A DNA stretch of 64,000 bases from Muribaculaceae bacterium. Lineage in GTDB: Bacteria; Bacteroidota; Bacteroidia; Bacteroidales; Muribaculaceae. Under the pieces are notes generated by a model. That model was not told the DNA's origin. It saw only the letters and a list, made by a program, of their open reading frames with translations, and searched no databases. This document shows, piece by piece, positions 42,765 through 52,105 of this stretch. Both the position numbers and the translations under genes were made by a program. Location: contig JAFLTP010000014.1 of NCBI GenBank assembly GCA_022510405.1, forward strand, positions 1 through 64,000, read 5' to 3'. Each line of letters starts with the position of its first letter. Within the stretch, counting starts at the first letter, position 1.

Positions 42765-43925
42765 TTAAGGTGCATATACTGGTTTCGCCATTTCCCGTTT
42801 TATTCTCCACAACATAGTGAAAGGCAGAACCATGAAAACGATATAGGCCACAAACCATATTCTTGAATAATATATATCCACCCCATTGAGAGCCTGGTCT
42901 ATATAGATGAGAAGGTTATAACGCACGGGCAATATCCAGGAGAAAATGCTAATCGCGCCATACATGCTTTGCACAGGGAAAGAGAAAGCGGCAACCGAGA
43001 AAGCCAGGATTCCCAACAAAGCACTCACCGACAAGGAGAGCCGCAGATTTGGTAAAACTCCGAAGAAGAAAAGGGCCCATCCCTGGCAAGCAAGCACAAA
43101 CATAATTTCTGAAACCGTTAGCCAAAACCAAGAACCATACACCGGATATCCGTTAATGCCGAACAACCACGATTCCATAAAAATTGCGATTACAATCCAT
43201 ATCAGAGTCTGGGGAAGAAGTTTTGCAAAAAGAGCCTTCACAATGGAACCGTTTGCCATCTGAAGCAGTTTTGTGGAGGTGCCGTATTTTATTTCCTGGC
43301 CGAGACTGAAACAGGTGACAAGGAATATCATCAATTCCAAAACTCCCGGGATAAATGAATTACAAAGATATATTGCATAGTTCAAGCCGGGGTTATGGAT
43401 TCCTCTTGCCTGGATATTTATCGGCAATAGGATCGGAGTAACTTCTTGCGGAGAGGCACCCACCGATTCAAGCACAGTCATGGTCACTCCGGCTTTGGTG
43501 TAAAGTGCCGTGGTTTTGAAGGTCTTGAAAAGAATAGAGGCCGGAACGAAATACGTCATATTGGTGTAAAAAGTCACTACCGGTTTTCGACCTGACAACA
43601 GATCTCTTTCAAAATTTTCAGGAATTAGGAAGAACCCGAATATATCTCCTTTCTGCATAAGATGTCGAGCCTCAGTATAACTATTGCACGACTCTTTCAG
43701 ATCCACCATCTGCATCCCTCCCAAATTTTGAGTAACTTTTCTGGAAAGGGAAGAACCATCCTTATCGATCATTGCCGCCGGCACTTTGGATGGGAGGCCC
43801 TCCTGCATGAGACTTGTGAGCAACATGAAACAGAACAACGGCAATATGAAGAAGGCCACCCAGTAGATAGGTCGTCTCACTAACTGCAGGACACTTCTAA
43901 TGAATATTGCTTTTATTCCTTTCAT
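42765..43925 (-). CDS. ABC-2 type permease of an export system
   Basis: A 386-aa permease, a homologue of the next gene. It has an N-terminal helix (about 18-38, PIYWVAFFILPLFCFMLLTS), an extracytoplasmic domain (about 40-180, with AAMIDKDGSSLSRKVTQNL), then about five membrane helices. It presumably pairs with the 402-aa permease to form a heterodimeric channel in the inner membrane, coupled through HlyD to TolC. The substrate is unknown; drugs, bile salts or lipids are typical. It lies 20 bp after hlyD. Confidence 0.88.
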   Translation of the reverse strand: MKGIKAIFIRSVLQLVRRPIYWVAFFILPLFCFMLLTSLMQEGLPSKVPAAMIDKDGSSLSRKVTQNLGGMQMVDLKESCNSYTEARHLMQKGDIFGFFLIPENFERDLLSGRKPVVTFYTNMTYFVPASILFKTFKTTALYTKAGVTMTVLESVGASPQEVTPILLPINIQARGIHNPGLNYAIYLCNSFIPGVLELMIFLVTCFSLGQEIKYGTSTKLLQMANGSIVKALFAKLLPQTLIWIVIAIFMESWLFGINGYPVYGSWFWLTVSEIMFVLACQGWALFFFGVLPNLRLSLSVSALLGILAFSVAAFSFPVQSMYGAISIFSWILPVRYNLLIYIDQALNGVDIYYSRIWFVAYIVFMVLPFTMLWRIKREMAKPVYAP

Positions 43926-43945
43926 AACTTATTACATCTCACAAT

Positions 43946-44986
43946 TTACTTGTGATCCTCCAATATCACGGACATGCCGGGACGCAGATTTTCGATTTGT
44001 TGTGTGGGACGTGCTTTGATCTGGAATGTGCGCGCATCATAATCTCCGGTGGATTTAGTGGCTTGCCAATTGGCATACGTTCCCAGGTCTTTGATGTAGA
44101 AAACCTTTGCATCGGTCACGATATCAAGAGCCGGAATGCGGATTTTCAAAACAGTACCGTTAGTGATATCCTTTAAAAGCGTTTCCCTGACATTGAACAC
44201 CACCCAATGGTCGTCCTTCTGAAGGGACATAATGGGAGCTCCGGTTGCCACGAGTTCCGACACATTGGGATAAATTTCGGTGATCTCGCCGTTATATGGT
44301 GCCACTAAGTATTGGTCTTCGAGCAATGCTGTAACTTCATTCACTCCTCCTTTAGCCACATTCACCATTGCCAAGGCAGCCTCCTTATCCTCTTTCTGTG
44401 CTCCTGATTTGGCCAGAGAATATTGACTTTCAGCCGCTGCGACACCGGCAGTAGCCGCTTGATATGCAGCCTTCGCCTCATCACGTTTTTGTTCACTAAT
44501 CACTCCCTTGGCATAAAGGGCTTCCATTCTGTCATAAGTTTTCTTTGCGATACTTTCTGCTGCGATTGCCTGTTGCCAAAGTTCATAGGCAGCCTTCACT
44601 ATCTGGCTGCGAGTACCGGCATCTACTTTGGCGTTGGCAGCCTGTGCGGCACTTTCCATAGCCTCGGCCTGACCCAAACGGGCGTCAATCAAGGAAGAAT
44701 GAATATGCACCAGCGTGTCTCCCTTCTTCACACGGTCGCCCTCCTCTACAAAAATTTCTTCCACACGGCCCGGGAGTTTTCCGGAAATACGGATTTCTGT
44801 AGCGTCGGCCTGTCCTTGCACCGTGTCGGGACCCTGTTTGATCACCAAAAATCCAAGAATTGCCAAACCGGCAAGGATAAGAATCACAACCACTATCGTA
44901 AGGATAAGCATCCTGTCTTTTGCTGAGACAGCTTCTTCATTGCTTTGAGTATTCGAGAGAGGAGCGGAGTTATCGTGAGTTTGCAT
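43946..44986 (-). CDS. HlyD/EmrA-type periplasmic adaptor
   Basis: A 346-aa membrane fusion protein. One N-terminal helix (about 29-51, ILTIVVVILILAGLAILGFLV), then a split biotinyl-lipoyl domain (GRVEEIFVEEGDRVKKGDTL at about 73-92; the second half near LVAPYNGEITEIYPNVSELV). A coiled-coil hairpin lies between them (about 100-215), and a beta-barrel domain follows (about 245-346). It bridges the two ABC permeases in the inner membrane and the TolC channel. Second gene of the export operon. Confidence 0.92.
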   Translation of the reverse strand: MQTHDNSAPLSNTQSNEEAVSAKDRMLILTIVVVILILAGLAILGFLVIKQGPDTVQGQADATEIRISGKLPGRVEEIFVEEGDRVKKGDTLVHIHSSLIDARLGQAEAMESAAQAANAKVDAGTRSQIVKAAYELWQQAIAAESIAKKTYDRMEALYAKGVISEQKRDEAKAAYQAATAGVAAAESQYSLAKSGAQKEDKEAALAMVNVAKGGVNEVTALLEDQYLVAPYNGEITEIYPNVSELVATGAPIMSLQKDDHWVVFNVRETLLKDITNGTVLKIRIPALDIVTDAKVFYIKDLGTYANWQATKSTGDYDARTFQIKARPTQQIENLRPGMSVILEDHK

Positions 44987-45037
44987 GATGTGTAAGTTTT
45001 TCTTTTATTTCACCATTTATGAGCTTTGGTGTTGCTA

Positions 45038-46468
45038 TTAGTAAGGAAGATTTCCAAGCACTTTCGAGAGGTATGTATGAGCCAATCTCACGCCAATTTC
45101 AGCATCAATTTTTTCAGAGTTTGCACCGAGCCAGGCTGTCTGTGCGGCCAAAACATCACTTGTGGTAAGTACGCCTTCTTTGAATCCGAGTTGAGCCTGA
45201 TAAAGATTTTCATCAGCCTTGTTAAGATTCAAGGATGCCATATTGTAGGTTTTTTCAGCCTCGTCGAGCGTGAATTGAGCCTGGCTGACCTGAAGTTGCA
45301 CTTTTTCTTCGAGGTCTTCCAAGAGGAGACGTTGAGCAGTTGTGTTGGATTTGGCTGCCTTGTATCTCTTGTAGTCGCCTCCCCAATGCCAGATTGGCAC
45401 CTGAAGCATGGCTCCCACACTGAAACCGCCGCCGAATCGTTTCTTGAAACCGTCGATCACATTCGGGTTTGAGAATTCATATGCACCGACCACAGCAATT
45501 TTGGGAAGCAGTTCACTCAAAGAAAGTTTTTCACGGCTTTGCAAGAGATTGATGGTTTGTCTCACAATTTCAAGATCCTGACGCCTTGAGTACACATCTT
45601 CGAGATTGATGTTGTGGGGTGTAAGTTGTGAGTTTTGAGTTTGGAGGTGCTCGTCAGAAAGTTCCATCTGAGTATTTGGAGGCAAACCACAAATCTGTGC
45701 CAGAGCCATACGGGAAAGTGTTAAACCGTTTGTCACCTTCACCAATGCAATATTGGCTTCATTTGCTCGCACCTCCACTGAAAGGAGATCACTTTTAGTG
45801 GCCACACCCTCTTCAAGCATGGCACGGACATTGTTGCAAAGGGAATCGGTAAGAGAAACAAAACTTTCAGCCAGTTTTTTCTTCTCCTTAAGGGAAATAA
45901 CTGTCCAATAAGCCTCATCAACCGAATATATAATTTCCTGTGCCACATTGTTGCTCATGGCAGAGGCTATTTTTTCTCCGAACCCGGCAATTTGATTCAT
46001 AGCCCTGATCTGTCCGCCCATATACACAGGTTGGGTAAGAGTGAAAGCTCCTGCAAAAACGTTATGTATGTCATAACTCATTGCCTCCTTGGGAATCACT
46101 GCTACTTCTGATGGAATGTAACTTCCGGTTTCTGGATTGAGGACCGGTTTTCCGTCGGGTCCTTTTACAATATTGTATTGATAGGAACCAGTAGTGGGAT
46201 CGAAGCTCATGGTAGGAAGTTTCGCATCTTCCCCCAAAAGATTAATTATACGTTGGTTATAGAAATAGGTACCGGTGAAGTCAATACCGGGCAGATATGC
46301 GGCTTTAGCGGCCTCTTTAAGGGTGGAAGCGCCCTTAAGGTTTTCCTGAGTCATACGGATCAACTTATTGTTTCTCAATGCCATATTTCTACAGGAATCC
46401 AAGCTTACATCCGCATATGCTGAGAAAGCGGCTCCGAAAATTAAGAGCGGTATGAAAATATGTCTCAT
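45038..46468 (-). CDS. TolC-family outer-membrane efflux channel
   Basis: A 476-aa protein counted from the ATG at 46468 (MRHIFIPLLIFGAAFSAYAD), which gives a clear signal peptide; a longer frame to 46591 runs over the promoter. Two OEP repeats form the coiled-coil barrel: the first at about 25-255 (SLDSCRNMALRNNKLIRMTQ), the second at about 295-470 (QLQVSQAQFTLDEAEKTYN). The segment LQTQNSQLTPHNIN (about residues 275-288) is encoded by a heptad-repeat insert at 45611-45643 that keeps the frame and falls in a variable loop. First gene of the exporter operon. Confidence 0.92.
   Translation of the reverse strand: MRHIFIPLLIFGAAFSAYADVSLDSCRNMALRNNKLIRMTQENLKGASTLKEAAKAAYLPGIDFTGTYFYNQRIINLLGEDAKLPTMSFDPTTGSYQYNIVKGPDGKPVLNPETGSYIPSEVAVIPKEAMSYDIHNVFAGAFTLTQPVYMGGQIRAMNQIAGFGEKIASAMSNNVAQEIIYSVDEAYWTVISLKEKKKLAESFVSLTDSLCNNVRAMLEEGVATKSDLLSVEVRANEANIALVKVTNGLTLSRMALAQICGLPPNTQMELSDEHLQTQNSQLTPHNINLEDVYSRRQDLEIVRQTINLLQSREKLSLSELLPKIAVVGAYEFSNPNVIDGFKKRFGGGFSVGAMLQVPIWHWGGDYKRYKAAKSNTTAQRLLLEDLEEKVQLQVSQAQFTLDEAEKTYNMASLNLNKADENLYQAQLGFKEGVLTTSDVLAAQTAWLGANSEKIDAEIGVRLAHTYLSKVLGNLPY
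45611..45643. repeat. heptad repeat inside the tolC-like coding region
   Basis: GTTGTGGGGTGTAAGTTGTG then AGTTTTGAGTTTG has the same 7-bp units (GTAAGTT, GTGAGTT, TTGAGTT) as the intergenic arrays. It is 33 bp, a multiple of three, so the reading frame is intact. Confidence 0.75.
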
Positions 46469-46490
46469 GTTCAATTGATGAAAGGCACTG

Positions 46491-46518
46491 CAAATATAGC
46501 GATAAATAAGTAATTTTG
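46491..46518. promoter_or_regulatory. divergent promoters for tolC operon and MATE gene
   Basis: On the - strand TATATTTG (46498-46491) lies 23 bp before the tolC ATG (46468). On the + strand TAATTTTG (46511-46518) lies 28 bp before the MATE ATG (46546). The two -7 boxes are 12 bp apart, so the transcription units share control DNA. Neither has a convincing -33. Confidence 0.6.
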
Positions 46519-46545
46519 CATTTATCGAAAGAATTATTATCGGTG

Positions 46546-47952
46546 ATGGAGAATATAATAGAACCATCTGCGCCAAGAGGTTATTTCTCAACCGTTAAGA
46601 ATCTCTTGAAACTGGGACTTCCGGTTTTGGTGACACAGGTGGGAATTATCGTCGTGAGTTTCGCCGACACTATGATGGTAGGTGCCTACGGTCTCAACGA
46701 ATTGGCCGCTTCAGCTTTCGTGAATTCCTTGTTTCTGATTGGGATGGTGATGCTTTTGGGATTCGCCGGGGGTGTCACGCCAATTATCGGAGCATTATAT
46801 GGTAAAGGCGACCATGAAGAAGGGGGCTTGATGCTCAGGGCATCGCTTCTTGTGAATATAGCTATGGCGGGGATTTTTATAATGGCAATGGGATGTCTTT
46901 ATTTCTTGTTGCCCTATTTCGGCCAAGATGCCGACTTGATGCCTATAGCCAAAGAATACTATCTCATAATACTTCCCTCGTTGCTACCGATGGCGATATT
47001 CAATTGTATGCAACAGGCATGCAACGGTGTCACCGATACTGCCACACCAATGTGGATCATAATAGGGGCCGATATATTGAATATACTCGGGAATTATGCC
47101 CTTATATTCGGAAATTGGGGTTGTCCGGAATTAGGCCTCGCAGGTGCCGGATGGAGCACCCTTGCGGCTCGCACGGCATCTGCCATAGCAATCATAATTG
47201 TGTATACATTGAGCCCTCGCTACTACATTTATTGGCAAAATGTGGTGAGAGGAGGTTCAGGGCGAGATAGGAAACTCCAGGTGTGGAAAACAAGTTATCC
47301 CCTGATGGTTCAAAGCGGTGTGGAATGCGGTTTATGGACTGTTGGAGCAGTTGTGAGCGGCTGGTTCGGAAAAGTGGAATTGGCGGCTTATCAGGTAATG
47401 AATACCATCGGTCAATTGGGGTTCATGATTTATATGAGTTTCGGTTGGGCCACCTCTATCAAAGTGGCTAACTATACCGGACAGAAAGACTTCTCTTGTG
47501 TAAGACTTGTCACAAAGGTAGGACTTCATATGATATTGGTACTTGCCACCATAGCTTCGTTAGTGTTCCTCTTCTTCACAGATAAGATGGTGAATTACTT
47601 CACTCCTGAGGAAGACGTTGTGGCTTATGCAATGATGATGATACTGCCCCTTGTGCTCTACCAATATTGCGACGGTACCCAATTAACTTATGTAAATGCC
47701 TTGAGAGGCACCTCGGAAGTGAAACCCTTATTATGGATTTCCATTGTAAGTTACATATTTGTAGGTATCTCGGTTTTAATGCTTTTCGCAGTAGGTTTCG
47801 GGATGGAAACCGTGGGCGTTTACTATAGTTTCTCGGTGGCATTGCTCACAGCTGCAGTATTGTTGGTAGTCACCTTTAGGAGAACAGTGAGAAAGTTGGA
47901 AAGCCAAGAAAATAATAAAATTGTGTTAAATATGCTCTCCAATGGGGAGTAA
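46546..47952 (+). CDS. MATE family efflux transporter
   Basis: A 468-aa protein counted from the ATG at 46546 (MENIIEPSAPRGYF); a TTG at 46516 is in frame but lies in the -7 box. Twelve membrane helices in two MatE halves: the first from LGLPVLVTQVGIIVVSFADT (MVGAYG..ELAA follows), the second from SYPLMVQSGVECGLWTVGAV. The motif NGVTDTATPMWIIIGADILN is typical of the family. It exports drugs or other cations by Na+/H+ antiport. Divergent from the TolC export operon; the two may be co-regulated. Confidence 0.93.
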   Translation: MENIIEPSAPRGYFSTVKNLLKLGLPVLVTQVGIIVVSFADTMMVGAYGLNELAASAFVNSLFLIGMVMLLGFAGGVTPIIGALYGKGDHEEGGLMLRASLLVNIAMAGIFIMAMGCLYFLLPYFGQDADLMPIAKEYYLIILPSLLPMAIFNCMQQACNGVTDTATPMWIIIGADILNILGNYALIFGNWGCPELGLAGAGWSTLAARTASAIAIIIVYTLSPRYYIYWQNVVRGGSGRDRKLQVWKTSYPLMVQSGVECGLWTVGAVVSGWFGKVELAAYQVMNTIGQLGFMIYMSFGWATSIKVANYTGQKDFSCVRLVTKVGLHMILVLATIASLVFLFFTDKMVNYFTPEEDVVAYAMMMILPLVLYQYCDGTQLTYVNALRGTSEVKPLLWISIVSYIFVGISVLMLFAVGFGMETVGVYYSFSVALLTAAVLLVVTFRRTVRKLESQENNKIVLNMLSNGE

Positions 47953-47957
47953 TTTAG

Positions 47958-47965
47958 TAACTTTG
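47958..47965 (+). promoter_or_regulatory. -7 box for parA
   Basis: TAACTTTG fits TAnnTTTG and lies 19 bp before the parA ATG at 47985, directly after the MATE stop. No clear -33 element. Confidence 0.5.
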
Positions 47966-47984
47966 TGGGAATAGAACTAATTCA

Positions 47985-48758
47985 ATGGGCAAGATCATAT
48001 CAATAGCGAATCAGAAGGGAGGTGTCGGAAAGACGACCACAGCCTTCAATTTGGGTGCATGTTTGGCAGCCGACGGTAAAAAAGTGCTTTTGGTTGACGC
48101 TGATCCTCAAGCGAATGCCACTTCCGGTCTTGGATTGAATCCGGAGGATGCGGAGGTATCGGTCTACGAATGTCTGGTGGATAATGCCGATCCAAAAACG
48201 GGCATAAGGGAAAGCTGCGTCAAAGGCCTGGAGGTGCTCGGTTCCCGGATCGACCTTGTCGGGGCTGAAGTGGAACTCATGCAACAGAAAGACCGAGAAA
48301 GGGTCCTTTCCAGAGTGTTAAGGCCATTGAAAGATTCCTATGACTACATATTGATAGACTGCAGTCCCTCCTTGGGACTAATAACAGTAAACGCCCTCAC
48401 GGCCTCTGATTCGGTAATCATTCCGGTTCAGGCGGAATATTTTGCATTGGAAGGGATTTCACAATTACTGAACACTATCCGGATTATAAAAAGCAGATTG
48501 AGTCCTACACTGGAAATCGAGGGATTCTTGCTAACCATGTATGACGCACGCCTAAGACTTGCCAACCAAATATTTGAAGAATTGCGTCAACATTTCGGCG
48601 ACATGGTATTCAACACCGTGATACCCAGAAACATCAAACTTTCGGAGTCGCCGAGCCATGGATTGCCGGTGACCTTATATGATCCGGAAAGTAGGGGCGC
48701 CATAGCCTACGGGCAATTGAGCAGAGAGCTGATAGCCAAGAATAGACCTAAGAGATGA
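47985..48758 (+). CDS. parA: chromosome partitioning ATPase ParA (Soj)
   Basis: A 257-aa ATPase with the deviant Walker A KGGVGKTTTAFNL (about 10-22), DADPQANATSGLG (about 40-52), Walker B DYILIDCSPSLGL (about 118-130) and the C-terminal NTVIPRNIKLSESPSHGLP (about 211-229) of the chromosomal Soj class. It forms an ATP-dependent gradient on the nucleoid that moves ParB-parS. Normal length. It is followed 36 bp later by parB; the gap contains GTTAGGG/TTTAGAG heptads. Confidence 0.96.
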   Translation: MGKIISIANQKGGVGKTTTAFNLGACLAADGKKVLLVDADPQANATSGLGLNPEDAEVSVYECLVDNADPKTGIRESCVKGLEVLGSRIDLVGAEVELMQQKDRERVLSRVLRPLKDSYDYILIDCSPSLGLITVNALTASDSVIIPVQAEYFALEGISQLLNTIRIIKSRLSPTLEIEGFLLTMYDARLRLANQIFEELRQHFGDMVFNTVIPRNIKLSESPSHGLPVTLYDPESRGAIAYGQLSRELIAKNRPKR

Positions 48759-48794
48759 GGGTATAGAGTTAGGGTTTAGAGTAAAAGATTTTAT

Positions 48795-49682
48795 ATGGCG
48801 TTAAAAAGAAATGCATTGGGAAGAGGCCTTGACTCTTTGATATCGGTAAGCGATATTCAGACCGGAGGCTCCTCGGCCATAAATGAAATAAGAATAGACG
48901 ATATCAAGCCCAATCCGAATCAACCAAGGCGCACTTTCGATGAAGAGACCTTGGAAGAACTGGCCACTTCGATAAAGGAATTGGGAGTGGTTCAACCTTT
49001 GTCGGTGAGGGATATGGGCGACGGCACATATCAAATCATTGCCGGAGAAAGAAGATGGAGAGCCGCAGGACGTGCGGGTCTTAATTCTGTGCCTGCTTAT
49101 GTAAGAAGCGCCTCCGACTCGGAGGTAACTGAAATGGCGCTGATTGAAAATATCCAAAGAGAAGATCTCAACGCCATTGAGGTGGCTTTGGCATTCCGCA
49201 ATTTGATCGATACTTACAATCTTACCCAGGAACGTCTTTCAGAACGATTGGGCAAGAACCGGGCCACGATCGCCAACCATCTCCGTTTATTGAAACTTCC
49301 GGCTGAAATACAATTGGGACTCCGCGACCATAAATTGGATATGGGACATGCCAAGGCTCTTTTGAGTGTGGAAGACCCGAAGCTTCAACTCAAGATTTAC
49401 AACCTTATTCTTAAGGATGGCCTTTCAGTAAGGAAAGTAGAGGAATTGGTGAAGGAGAACGGACAGACCAACCCCGTTCAGAAACCCGAAAGCGAAGATA
49501 AAAAAGAGAAAATTCATCGTTGGGATGAATTCCAGAATCTTCTTTCGGAAAAACTCGGTTCTCAAGTAAAGATTTCACAAAAGACTCACGGCAAAGGCAC
49601 CATCACTATCAACTTTTCCAACGAGGAGGAATTGAAAAATTTAATCCGGGTTATCTCGGAATCAGGAGAGACTCCGAATTGA
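48795..49682 (+). CDS. parB: chromosome partitioning protein ParB (Spo0J)
   Basis: A 295-aa CTPase/DNA-binding protein. The N-terminal ParB domain has IKPNPNQPRRTFDEETLEEL (about 36-55) and the CTP-binding GERRWRAAGRAGL (about 83-95), then ENIQREDLNAIEVA (about 117-130). The central HTH has LTQERLSERLGKNRATIANH (about 143-162). A C-terminal dimerisation domain follows. No parS-like site (a GTTTCACGTGAAAC-type palindrome) was found by eye in this window. Its stop overlaps the next gene's TTG start (TTGA). Confidence 0.96.
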   Translation: MALKRNALGRGLDSLISVSDIQTGGSSAINEIRIDDIKPNPNQPRRTFDEETLEELATSIKELGVVQPLSVRDMGDGTYQIIAGERRWRAAGRAGLNSVPAYVRSASDSEVTEMALIENIQREDLNAIEVALAFRNLIDTYNLTQERLSERLGKNRATIANHLRLLKLPAEIQLGLRDHKLDMGHAKALLSVEDPKLQLKIYNLILKDGLSVRKVEELVKENGQTNPVQKPESEDKKEKIHRWDEFQNLLSEKLGSQVKISQKTHGKGTITINFSNEEELKNLIRVISESGETPN

Positions 49683-50416
49683 ATAAAATTTTCACACATA
49701 TAGCTATCATAGTCATCCTGTTATCAGGATTGGGGTCATTACGTTCATATGCCCAGGAACCAATGATAACCCCGTCAGGAGAACCCAACGACACCACGGC
49801 TTATGTAGACGGCATGATCCTCATGAAAACGCCACTCGAGGCAGAGGAAGATGAAGACGGCGACATCACGGTGGTGACTGCCGACGACTATCATCCATAT
49901 GGATTGGAAAACAAAAGGGAATTCAATCCGAGTCCCGAACGCGCAGTGTGGATGTCGGCTCTTTTCCCGGGATTGGGACAAATCTACAATCGCCGGTATT
50001 GGAAACTTCCCATTGTTGTGGGTGGGTTCATGGGTTTAGGTTATGCCACCAACTGGAACAACAGTATGCTCCAGGAATATTCTCAAGCCTACCGTGACCT
50101 TATGGACAATGACCCTTCAACAAAATCCTATATGAATTTCTTCCCACCTAACACCAAGGAAGAAAACCTAAACAAGACATGGCTCACCAATGTGATGAAA
50201 AGCCGTCGAGATTTCTATCGAAGAAACCGAGACCTCTGCATCATTTGTTGTGTGGGTCTTTACCTTATCTGCATGGTGGATGCATATGTAGACGCTTCGT
50301 TGGCCCACTTCGATATCTCGCCCGACCTCTCTTTGGAATGGAGTCCAGCGATAGGGATTGATCCTTCGCCCGAACGGAAATTGAATGTAGGTATTCAATG
50401 GGCTCTGAATTTTTAA
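49679..50416 (+). CDS. DUF5683 domain membrane protein
   Basis: A 245-aa exported or membrane protein starting at TTG (49679), overlapping parB by 4 bp. The signal-like helix (about 1-26, ending RSYAQ) is followed by an acidic spacer, then the DUF5683 core: SPERAVWMSALFPGLGQIYN (about 81-100) and RRYWKLPIVVGGFMGLGYAT. A second hydrophobic segment lies at about 180-198 (LCIICCVGLYLICMVDAYVD). In Bacteroidales the order parA-parB-DUF5683-transglycosylase is often kept. The function is unknown; a link between chromosome segregation and the cell envelope is inferred only from gene order. Confidence 0.88.
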   Translation: MNKIFTHIAIIVILLSGLGSLRSYAQEPMITPSGEPNDTTAYVDGMILMKTPLEAEEDEDGDITVVTADDYHPYGLENKREFNPSPERAVWMSALFPGLGQIYNRRYWKLPIVVGGFMGLGYATNWNNSMLQEYSQAYRDLMDNDPSTKSYMNFFPPNTKEENLNKTWLTNVMKSRRDFYRRNRDLCIICCVGLYLICMVDAYVDASLAHFDISPDLSLEWSPAIGIDPSPERKLNVGIQWALNF

Positions 50417-50433
50417 GTTTTGAGTTTAGAGAT

Positions 50434-52104
50434 ATGATGAATATGAAAAAATATATATTGGCTTTATCAGCAATTTTAGCAACAGTAGGCGTTTTTGCCC
50501 AGAATAATAAGGGCAACGTGAATGTGCTCGATCTAAAACATAGCATCACCGACCAGGCGATCGTTTATCCGGAAAGTTTTGAGACCGATACTCAAAAATT
50601 ACTTGAAAGCTGGTTTATCAAGAATTACACTTCCACCGACGACAGATATGCCACAGAAGGGGATGTGGTGTTTAGTGATGAGGTGATAATCGATCGTCTT
50701 AAAGCCTTACCCAACGTTATCGAGATGCCTTACAATCAAATTGTGAGATCTTACATAGATAAATACACCAAATCCAATCGGGCCCAAGTGCCGGCACTAT
50801 TGGGACTGGGTCTTTACTACAATCCTATTTTCGAGCAGTCGCTTGAAGAACAGGGCTTGCCTTTGGAATTGAAATACCTTCCTATGATAGAGTCAAGCCT
50901 CGACCCGAACGCCGTGTCAAAACATGGTGCGGCAGGACTCTGGCAATTCATGCTTGCCACAGCGAAAGGATTAGGCATGGAAGTAAACAGTCTTGTGGAT
51001 GAAAGAAGAGATCCTTATCTATCTTCTGAAATGGCCGCAAGTTATCTCAAGGGACTTTATGACACCTATGGTGACTGGACCCTTGCAATCGCTGCCTATA
51101 ACTGCGGACCCGGCACTCTTAACAAAGCCATCAGAAGAGCCGGTGGAGAACCCAAAGACCATGATTTCTGGAGCGTCTATAATTATCTCCCGGAAGAAAC
51201 CAAAGGATATGTTCCGGCATTTATCGCAATAAACTATGTGATGAACTACTATCCGGAACACAACATTTCACCGGTGTTGCCTACCGCCCCTCTGGTGATG
51301 GACACCATCCATGTGTCAGACAGAATACATTTCGAACAGATATCACAGGTGCTTAATATCCCGGTGGAAGAACTCAGAATCCTTAATCCACAATATCGTG
51401 CAGATATAATTCCTGGCACCTCCGAAAATCCGAGGAATCTGATCCTTCCCTCACAACAGATCCATGCATATCTTATGAGCGAAGAGGATATAAAGAATTA
51501 TGAGCCGGAGAAATATTTACCAAGGGATAAGGTTGAACCGGGAGAAATTCAGGGAGATTCATTGGCTGTGGTGGAAGACACGGAGATATGGGCCGAACCC
51601 ATCACCACCGTTTCCGACAAAGTGGAAAGAAACGGGGAAACCCAGACCATTGTGCATAAAGTGAAAGCCGGCGAAACCTTAGCCTCGATCGCCAAGACCT
51701 ATGAGGTGACTCAAGAAGACATCAAGAAGACCAACAACTTGAGAAGAAATGCTGTAAGAGTGGGCCAGCAATTAAAGATCACAACGAGTGCTCCACAAGC
51801 CGAGATGGAATCAACGGCAGCTGCGGTTACCAAACCTGCCCCTTCCAATAACAAAACCCAGACTTCAACCCCTAAGAAACAGACAACTACCTCATCGAAG
51901 ACAACCACTCATTTAGTGAGTAAAGGGGAAACCTTGTCGACCATTGCGAAAAAATATGGTACTACCATTACGGCTATAAAGAATGCCAATGGTTTGAAAA
52001 ATGACAATATCAGAGCGGGGCAAACATTAAAAATTCCCGCCAAATCGACGGGAACAACATCTTCAAATAAAAGTTCAGCCGGAACAAAGAAGAAGAAAAG
52101 ATAG
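50434..52104 (+). CDS. MltD-like lytic transglycosylase with two LysM domains
   Basis: A 556-aa exported murein hydrolase counted from the ATG at 50434 (MMNMKKYILALSAILATVGV; the ATG at 50443 is equally possible). The signal peptide ends at VFAQ. The goose-type/SLT domain (about 110-270) has LPLELKYLPMIESSLDPNAV with the catalytic Glu in IESS, GAAGLWQFMLATAKGLGM, and AIAAYNCGPGTLNKAI. Two C-terminal LysM domains bind peptidoglycan: about 405-450 (HKVKAGETLASIAKTYEV) and about 490-536 (HLVSKGETLSTIAKKYGT), joined by a Ser/Thr/Lys/Pro linker. The tail is strongly basic (GTKKKKR). It ends 1 bp from the convergent SlyD gene. Confidence 0.93.
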   Translation: MMNMKKYILALSAILATVGVFAQNNKGNVNVLDLKHSITDQAIVYPESFETDTQKLLESWFIKNYTSTDDRYATEGDVVFSDEVIIDRLKALPNVIEMPYNQIVRSYIDKYTKSNRAQVPALLGLGLYYNPIFEQSLEEQGLPLELKYLPMIESSLDPNAVSKHGAAGLWQFMLATAKGLGMEVNSLVDERRDPYLSSEMAASYLKGLYDTYGDWTLAIAAYNCGPGTLNKAIRRAGGEPKDHDFWSVYNYLPEETKGYVPAFIAINYVMNYYPEHNISPVLPTAPLVMDTIHVSDRIHFEQISQVLNIPVEELRILNPQYRADIIPGTSENPRNLILPSQQIHAYLMSEEDIKNYEPEKYLPRDKVEPGEIQGDSLAVVEDTEIWAEPITTVSDKVERNGETQTIVHKVKAGETLASIAKTYEVTQEDIKKTNNLRRNAVRVGQQLKITTSAPQAEMESTAAAVTKPAPSNNKTQTSTPKKQTTTSSKTTTHLVSKGETLSTIAKKYGTTITAIKNANGLKNDNIRAGQTLKIPAKSTGTTSSNKSSAGTKKKKR

Positions 52105-52105
52105 G

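Noticed and set aside
42402-42866. 154-aa open frame on the + strand
   Set aside because: It is antisense to the two ABC permease genes and spans their junction; no domain is visible.
46469-46591. N-terminal extension of the TolC-family protein
   Set aside because: The extension covers the divergent promoter region and part of the MATE gene, and would bury the clear signal peptide that begins at the ATG at 46468.
47985-49682. parS sites or a replication origin near parAB
   Set aside because: No palindrome resembling GTTTCACGTGAAAC and no DnaA-box cluster was found by eye in the window, and dnaA is absent. recF and parAB alone do not prove an origin.
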